Below, piece after piece: positions 58,449-64,000 of a stretch of 64,000 nucleotides of DNA. The stretch comes from Lactuca virosa (lineage: Eukaryota; Streptophyta; Magnoliopsida; Asterales; Asteraceae). The notes beneath the pieces are model-generated. The model worked only from the letters and a program-made list of their open reading frames with translations, was not told the DNA's origin and did no database searches. The stretch is taken from contig CAKMRJ010003334.1 of the NCBI GenBank assembly GCA_928212115.1, positions 38,152,290-38,216,289 of the forward strand. The letters are read 5' to 3'. Within the stretch, counting starts at the first letter, position 1. Each line of letters starts with the position of its first letter. A program made the translations under genes and the position numbers.

Positions 58449-58770
58449 CGTCCCACAAAATTATAATCCATCTTTCCTTTTTGGTTTGTTCCAAAATAAT
58501 AGTCCACTTCTAAAAATAAATAACATTTTTACCAAAATACCCCCTCATTATTTTTGGTTTGTTCCAAAATAATAGTCCACTTCTAAAAATAAATAACATT
58601 TTTACCAAAATACCCCCTCATTATTACTTAACCAACTAAGGATTTAATGGAACATTAAATGCAAGGTAAGGATAAAACTGTCATTTTATTCAAGAAAATT
58701 AGTGGTAATTAATGTTTTTCTTAATATGTATGTTTTTTGTCTGTTGACAATAATATTGGAACGGAGGGAG
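58449..58770. mobile_element. Stowaway-like element with internal 73-bp tandem duplication
   Basis: The right end GGAACGGAGGGAGTA (58757-58771) with TA next to it is the typical terminus of Stowaway elements (reverse of TACTCCCTCCGTTCC). The left end is worn to 'cgtcccacaaaattataat'. Two 73-bp tandem copies lie at 58478-58550 and 58551-58623. No coding. Confidence 0.6.
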
Positions 58771-59024
58771 TATTATTTATTTATTTAATTTATTTATTTT
58801 ATATTTTAATAACAATGTCCTCTTAATTTTACCTTTCATTAATAACAGGGGGTGTTTGGATGGGAAAAAAAGAGGGTGTTTATTGTTTATTGCTTATTCT
58901 CACCACAATAAGTTAAGTTTAAGTATTTGGATAAAATCCTTAAAAATCAGCTTATTGGATTAGAAATAAACTAATTTTAGGGTAAATTACATGAATAGTC
59001 TCTATGGTTTAGGGTAACTTACGC
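58771..59024. other. AT-rich non-coding interval
   Basis: Poly-T and poly-A runs with no gene. It leads into the fold-back element. Confidence 0.5.
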
Positions 59025-59334
59025 GTTTGGTCCCTAACTTATTTTTCTAACTCGGAAGGTCCCTACTGTTTGTTTTTGTTACACGTTTGGTCCCTGTCTT
59101 ACATAAAAAGTATTTTTCCCTTGATTTTTTAATTTATTTAAATAAACACACCTCCACCCTACTCCCTCACCTTACGTTATCTACCCTACCATTTTTTTTC
59201 CCTATTTAAATAATTGTCTTTTTACGTAAGATAGAGGCCAAATGCGTAACAAAAACAAACAATAGGGACCAAGCGTGTAGGAATAACAAACAGTAGGGAC
59301 CTTCCGAGTTAAAAAAATAAGTTAGAGACCAATT
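59025..59334. repeat. Fold-back inverted repeat
   Basis: The arm at 59025-59110 ('tttggtccctaactta', 'aactcggaaggtccctact') is repeated in reverse complement at 59219-59334, with an additional unit in the right arm. The loop is about 108 bp. Outer flanks do not show a clear target duplication, so the class is undecided. Confidence 0.75.
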
Positions 59335-60673
59335 CTATCAGAATGGAATCACGAATTCCAATTATGTTGGAATGGAATATGGATATTTTCTCACTAATTT
59401 ATTCATTAGATTTGTTTCCACAGAAGTTGATGCTTGAAGAACGGACCACGAAATTTGAACGACGCCTCTTAGCAACATTATTCTTTTAGAATGTATTAGT
59501 GTCTTTGTTAGATTTTGATGTTTTTTTTTTCAGATTTGAAAGTTTTTTTAGTTTTATTCTTTAACAATAAATGTAATTCTTAGCAATTGTTACATGTATT
59601 CTATAAGAATTAATGTAATTTTTTTTAATTCTTCAATTGATGGTTCGAGAATTTTGTTATTCTACAAGAAATTTATAAAGCAAATTTTCTTTATTAAATC
59701 TGTATTAATTGACTAAAATACCCTTCTAGTTAAATTAGATGGTATTTTTCAATTATATTTAATTCAATAATATATATTAATCACTCTTTTAAAATAAGTA
59801 AAATGATTAGCCCACATTTATGCATACAATAACACAATAATTACATTGAATATAATAAACTAAGCCTTGATTATAAGGTTACATATCCCTTTTAACAAAC
59901 ACATACATTCATCCACTTATATATAAGGGTATAATCACCCTTTAGATTTTACTAAATTACTTATATCATTCAGCATCATCATCATCATCATCATCGATTC
60001 CACTTCCAAACTAGATTGATCATACATCATAAGTATATGTATACCTTGCATTTCTCCTTTGGCTTTTGTTACAGAACAATCCAGATTATGCTCTTCACAA
60101 AATAAACATCCAAATCTTAATGTATCACATAGGCCAGAGCTTCACTTCCAATCCGTAACTGCTTCAATAGATTACGATTCTTTTCTCCTATTCTTCCTTT
60201 ATGCTCTTGCTTCTCATATTCTTTCTTTCAACGTTCAAGAAAAGGATACAAAGGGGTTTCATAGAAATGATGTATTTACTTTATTTATTTAATTCTAATT
60301 CCTTTATTTGCAAAATGGTCCTCACAAAACTTTCAACATTTCAACATAATATATGATCTAATGCACTACAAACTCCAAATATTGAATATATCCCACTTGT
60401 TTTCTTGTATTGCCCAGGCAACTGGCCCAAGCTATAGTTGAATAATTGTCAGATTAAACCAGAAAATCAAATACTTTGAATTAAAGATAATATATAATAA
60501 CAATAAGGCTAGACATTTGTTCAATGTAATATAAACAAAATATGAATACCAAAAAATAATTTAAAAACGAACCAACATGTCCAAATGTTAAACACATCAT
60601 GATGACAAGAGAGAATGCAGATGTAATGCACTAAGAATTGATATTTGACAGGAAACAAAGTGAAGCTTCAAGA
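59335..60673. other. AT-rich interval and 3' flank of F-box copy H
   Basis: Mostly AT-rich with no gene. An (ATC)n microsatellite is at 59973-59995. From about 60300 to 60673 the text is the 3' flank shared with copies B, D and E ('caataaggctagacatt', 60502). Confidence 0.5.
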
Positions 60674-61936
60674 TTAAAACTGGGAGATGCTGCAGGAGCT
60701 TATCTCACGCTCCTCAGGTACTACCCAAACAAGACTATCAACATACTCCACAACTTTACTTATGGTTATTCTACCCATTTTCTTGAAGTTTTTAGCCTTG
60801 GCTGCAATTGGATCATACAAAACAAGACAATCATCATTAGCATCTTCATCAACTTGAAAAAGAAATTCACCACGTAATGTGAATCCATATGGAACTATAT
60901 CAGCACTAAACTGGGAAAACCCATGATGTTTGACCCATGATTCAGTCACCCCATACTCTTCCATCACCCACACCTCACATTTACCAGCTTCAAAAATGCA
61001 TGACATCACACAAAGCTTTCCATCGAAAACTCCCATCGCATTGAGGCACTCTTCATGGAGATGTAGTATAGAATCTGGAAGAGGTATCTCACGGAATGTC
61101 TCTGTACCCAAATCAAATGCCAATATCGTTTGTAACTTCTGCTCCATATCAGTATAACCAAGCCAATGAACATGGCCTTCATGCCCATCTACACAAACTA
61201 CCTCTTCATCGGAAACCCATTTGATGTTCGCTGGAAACCTTTGAGTTATCAACTGCCACAAACCCTTTCTCATACTATACACCTCAACTTGTGATAACAT
61301 GCTGATTGCACCGGAAAGTTTTGTAAGCTTCACCACTTTGTAATCATCAGTTTTGGGATCATACCCAAACCGGAAATGGTTTACCATCCACTCACCCTTG
61401 GGCAAAGAATATGGAGGGAGAGTTAATACCATAGACAGAGAAGGGTTCCAAATGTGAATTGCATAATCATATGATCCGTATTTGAAGCATATTAAGCCAT
61501 TCACAGATCCAATAATATCACCCCTAGTGTCTTTAGATTGGGGACTGGTCGGGAGTTTGATGAAATTAGTCAGTTCGAGATCGGGAGAATGAGAGGTGTG
61601 TGCTGTGAATGGTCTCCGGTCAAAAGAAAATGCATGTCTGAAGAACAACAGAATCTCGTCCTTGTGATGGATTGAATGATGGAGGTGGGATTTTATGAAG
61701 GAGGATTCAGATAACAGAGCATTCCAAGATTTACAGACACACCTCAATTGAGCAATTTCTTTTGCCAATAACCTGATGAATATGTTTGATAAAACATCGC
61801 TTGGGAGCTTTTCTATAGTCTCTGGGTGTTGAGGTGAAGCCGTTTCGAGTGTCACAGTAAACTTCACCTGTGAGGTTCCTCTCCTGTCTTTGTTTTTCCT
61901 TTTCAGCAGAAACTTTATGTGATTCCACATTTCCAC
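60674..61936 (-). CDS. F-box/FBA protein (copy H), only intact copy
   Basis: 420 residues without a break. The F-box lies at about 42-85 (IEKLPSDVLSNIFIRLLAKE, then QLRCVCKSWNALLSESSFIK), followed by an F-box-associated type 1 domain from about 145 to 405: GDIIGSVNGLICFKYGS, IWNPSLSMVLTLP, FGYDPKTDDYKVVKLTK, EVYSMRKGLW, TILAFDLGTETFREI, GKLCVMSC, CEVWVMEEYGV, HHGFSQFSADI, VEYVDSLVWVVP. This class, related to Arabidopsis At3g23880-type and CPR1 proteins, recruits targets to SCF ubiquitin ligases. The start at 61936 is the first in-frame ATG; the position of the ancestral ATG used by copies E and F reads ACG, so about 32 extra residues precede it. Confidence 0.9.
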   Translation of the reverse strand: MEMWNHIKFLLKRKNKDRRGTSQVKFTVTLETASPQHPETIEKLPSDVLSNIFIRLLAKEIAQLRCVCKSWNALLSESSFIKSHLHHSIHHKDEILLFFRHAFSFDRRPFTAHTSHSPDLELTNFIKLPTSPQSKDTRGDIIGSVNGLICFKYGSYDYAIHIWNPSLSMVLTLPPYSLPKGEWMVNHFRFGYDPKTDDYKVVKLTKLSGAISMLSQVEVYSMRKGLWQLITQRFPANIKWVSDEEVVCVDGHEGHVHWLGYTDMEQKLQTILAFDLGTETFREIPLPDSILHLHEECLNAMGVFDGKLCVMSCIFEAGKCEVWVMEEYGVTESWVKHHGFSQFSADIVPYGFTLRGEFLFQVDEDANDDCLVLYDPIAAKAKNFKKMGRITISKVVEYVDSLVWVVPEEREISSCSISQF

Positions 61937-61972
61937 TTCGAGGTTGTATATTTGGGTTTAAGAGCTGAGGAG

Positions 61973-62745
61973 CTGCAAGGTAACAGGCGAACCGGTTAAA
62001 AAATGTCCAATTAGAGGAGGCCCGATCCCAATTGACGAGATAAAAAACAAAAAAAAAAAGATCAACACATTTTAACTTCAACATATCGATTTTCAACAAA
62101 CCGTAACATAAACCCTAAAAAAACAAAGAACATTTGAAGTTAAACACAACCTAAAAAGGAACCCAATAACAACATATTTCAAGATGCAGCTCTGTATACA
62201 TTGATTTGTAGGCATAGTAGGGTGAATTTATTGCCTAATTGTATGGTTAGAAGTTCTTAATCCTGCCCTTACAAAGGTGAACCACAATGAGAAACATACG
62301 TGCCCCATTAGCACCACTACTCAGGTGTTCAAATAGTGGATTTTGATATCCGAAATTCAGTCCTTTTATTTGACACAACCAACTCAACGTAAACTTTTAC
62401 AGAATCAATTCAAATGAGAACGTTCATATAAAGAATGCGTCCATAAGTCAGAACGAAACATATAAACATATACTGTACAAATTTTGATTGAAGAATTTGA
62501 CATTTGGCACCTTAATATAGAAAGATTAAGCTTAAAGTGTATGATATCATTTTGAACATATTAACGAAGGAGAACCATGGAACCAAAAGCATGTCACTGG
62601 TGAACAGCTTCAAACTGACAGCCCAAGCTTGCAACAATAGCTTCAAACAGACAAACAGTCAAGTAATCTTGCTTAACTAATCAGTTTAGATAGTTAATAC
62701 AGTAGCAATTAGCAAATAGGCAAATACATGAAGTCTTTGAACACC
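61973..62745 (-). other. Candidate 5'-UTR intron of F-box copy H
   Basis: The acceptor CCTTGCAG ends at 61973 on the minus strand, 37 bp above the start codon. A donor is probable near 62740 (GAG|GTGTTC) but is weaker than in other units. The text between holds no gene and matches the upstream region of copy G in part. Confidence 0.4.
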
Positions 62746-63180
62746 TCAGCAGTAGAAAATAGTCAAACACACGCGAATACCCTTTTTCAACGCTTGTTGT
62801 AAATCAAAAAACGCTAACCAGTTAATCGCCGGTGAGGCCACAACTGTGAAGCAGGGGAAGTCCGTAATCGCAGCCGATGATGGTAAAGGAGGGAGGCCGG
62901 GGTACAGTAACCAACGATGGTGACGGAGGTGGAGGAGATATCGCCGACAGTGAAGGTCTGAAGGAGGGCTATGTACCTCGGAGAAAGAAATCAAGAAACC
63001 AGAGTAGAAAGCGTGTGACAAACAAAGCAATGTAAACACCAGTGAAGTAAACGCGAATATCGCTTTTTACTTTACTATTATTCGTGTTTACATGGAAGGT
63101 TCTTTTCTGTCTTCTTTTTCCCTTTTCCGCGAAATTTAATGTGCTTCCTTCTAAATGGAGTTAAGAAAAAACAGTTAGAA
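62746..63180 (-). other. Candidate exon 1 and promoter side of F-box copy H
   Basis: Matches 58130-58390 above copy G ('gatatcgccg' and 'aagaaaccaga' motifs in both). No coding sequence supported. Confidence 0.4.
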
Positions 63181-63229
63181 GGGGACCTATATCAAACGGG
63201 AGTTAAGATATTTCCACTTGAGATTTTGA

Positions 63230-63500
63230 TTCATAAATTTACAAAAATAATCCATGCCTAGAAAATAATTCACAAATTGGTCCTGTCTTTTATAAATTTA
63301 CAGAAATGATGTCTGCCTAATAAAGAATTTAAAGAAATGGCACCTGCCTAATAAAGAATTTACAGGAATGGTCCTGTCTTTTATAAAATTACAGAAATGC
63401 TACCTATCTAATAATTCTTTTACATAAATGGTCCTTGTGTTTCACAAAGTTACATAAGTCCCTCCATTTCATAAAAGTACAGAATGGTCCCTATGTTCAA
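63230..63500. repeat. Degenerate tandem repeat, about 40 bp unit
   Basis: Six to seven diverged copies of a unit such as 'acagaaatggtcctgtcttt' followed by 'tataaa' run from about 63275 to 63500. Unit ends vary. No coding. Confidence 0.65.
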
Positions 63501-64000
63501 CAAAATTACAAATATGAGCCAATAACCAGTTACAATGATATTTCTCAGTTTAGTTGTTTATGTGGTATCCAGCCAATGTACGACAGCACAAATACAAAAT
63601 CAACATCAAATTGTTTTTGGATACTTCTTCTAACTCTTTTTCTATAAGGAATGAAAATAGCCTTTAATATGGATGAATAGTGCTCTAATCAAGTAAATTT
63701 TCCAGAAGTACAACACTGTAACATGTAGAAATGAAAATATGATGCTCCAACAAACAAATCAACAAAGTATGTTGTTATTTCTTCCGCTTAACCTTTCTAA
63801 CTTATTTATAACAACTCCGAAGATTGTGTACCAAACCAGTACCCAAAAATCAAAGTAGAATCAACAATCGCCAAGGGTAATGTGGGAGAATAGAAGCAGA
63901 CATCAATGAGTATCAGAGAAGACAAGTGCCTCGGCCCAATCTATAGATCATTTAATGCAGCTTTGGTGTTTTCAAACAATAAGCATTTGTATATCTTAAG
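63500..64000 (-). other. 3' flank shared with F-box copy F
   Basis: The segment 63540-63620 is nearly the same as 45855-45925 ('cagtttagttgtttatgtgg' in both). Therefore another F-box unit may lie to the right of the window. The rest shows no gene. Confidence 0.5.

Noticed and set aside
60059..60292. 77-codon plus-strand ORF
   Set aside because: No recognisable domain, AT-rich context and no homologous ORF in other units; likely chance.
62746..63039. 97-codon minus-strand ORF above copy H
   Set aside because: The similar region above copy G does not preserve the frame; it fits a 5'-UTR exon better than a protein.

Overview
This is plant nuclear DNA. The coding remnants are plant F-box (F-box-associated, FBA) proteins, Ty1/copia and Ty3-like retrotransposon parts, plant hAT transposons and an integrated caulimovirid. 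Base composition is AT-rich with long (TA)n tracts. The mix of repeat families, including a reverse-transcriptase-like repeat ORF I associate with Asteraceae genomes, suggests a eudicot and perhaps a composite. That taxonomic guess is weak.

The backbone is a tandem array of at least eight F-box gene copies (called A to H here), all on the minus strand, with recognisable shared 3' flanks and, in several units, a shared 5'-UTR intron. Only copy H (60674-61936) has an unbroken frame. A is split by a hAT element and a nest of retroelements. B (15202-16820) carries a solo LTR. C (18210-18635) has lost its middle. D (26940-27545) is shuffled. E (27842-34015) and F (46029-52126) are each split by a complete copia element. 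G (56385-57650) lacks its F-box and carries a hAT MITE.

Mobile DNA fills most of the rest. From left to right: hAT MITE 201-822; truncated copia 1310-4123; LTR-like fragment with chemically distinctive GTGTACGGCCGTACAC-type palindromes 4124-6006; hAT transposase relic 6007-7840; reverse-transcriptase-like relic 7949-8800; MITEs at 9451-9746 and 10331-10657; a short gag-protease-only copia 11627-14435 with perfect TSD; its solo LTR cousin 16105-16488; a copia at 19512-24945 (minus) and its sister in opposite orientation at 46490-51964 (plus); another copia family at 28388-33440; an endogenous badnavirus-like genome at 35053-42966; a Helitron 3' end at 43037; hAT MITEs at 53039-53727 and 56494-56946; a copia gag relic at 54539-55816; a Stowaway-like element near 58449-58770; and a fold-back element at 59025-59334. 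For ten insertions I could read the target-site duplication directly.

The most notable object is the endogenous pararetrovirus. It has ORF1, ORF2 and an ORF3 polyprotein in the ATGA-overlapped badnavirus order, the tRNA-Met primer site, a caulimovirid-type promoter, and a 110-bp terminal redundancy that dates it to insertion of slightly more than one 7.8-kb genome unit. Its coding capacity is nearly complete, broken by one frameshift and two in-frame stops. Its downstream promoter copy points into F-box unit E.

No rRNA, tRNA or CRISPR feature was found. All positions come from reading the sequence by eye. Family names rest on motif recognition, without any database search.
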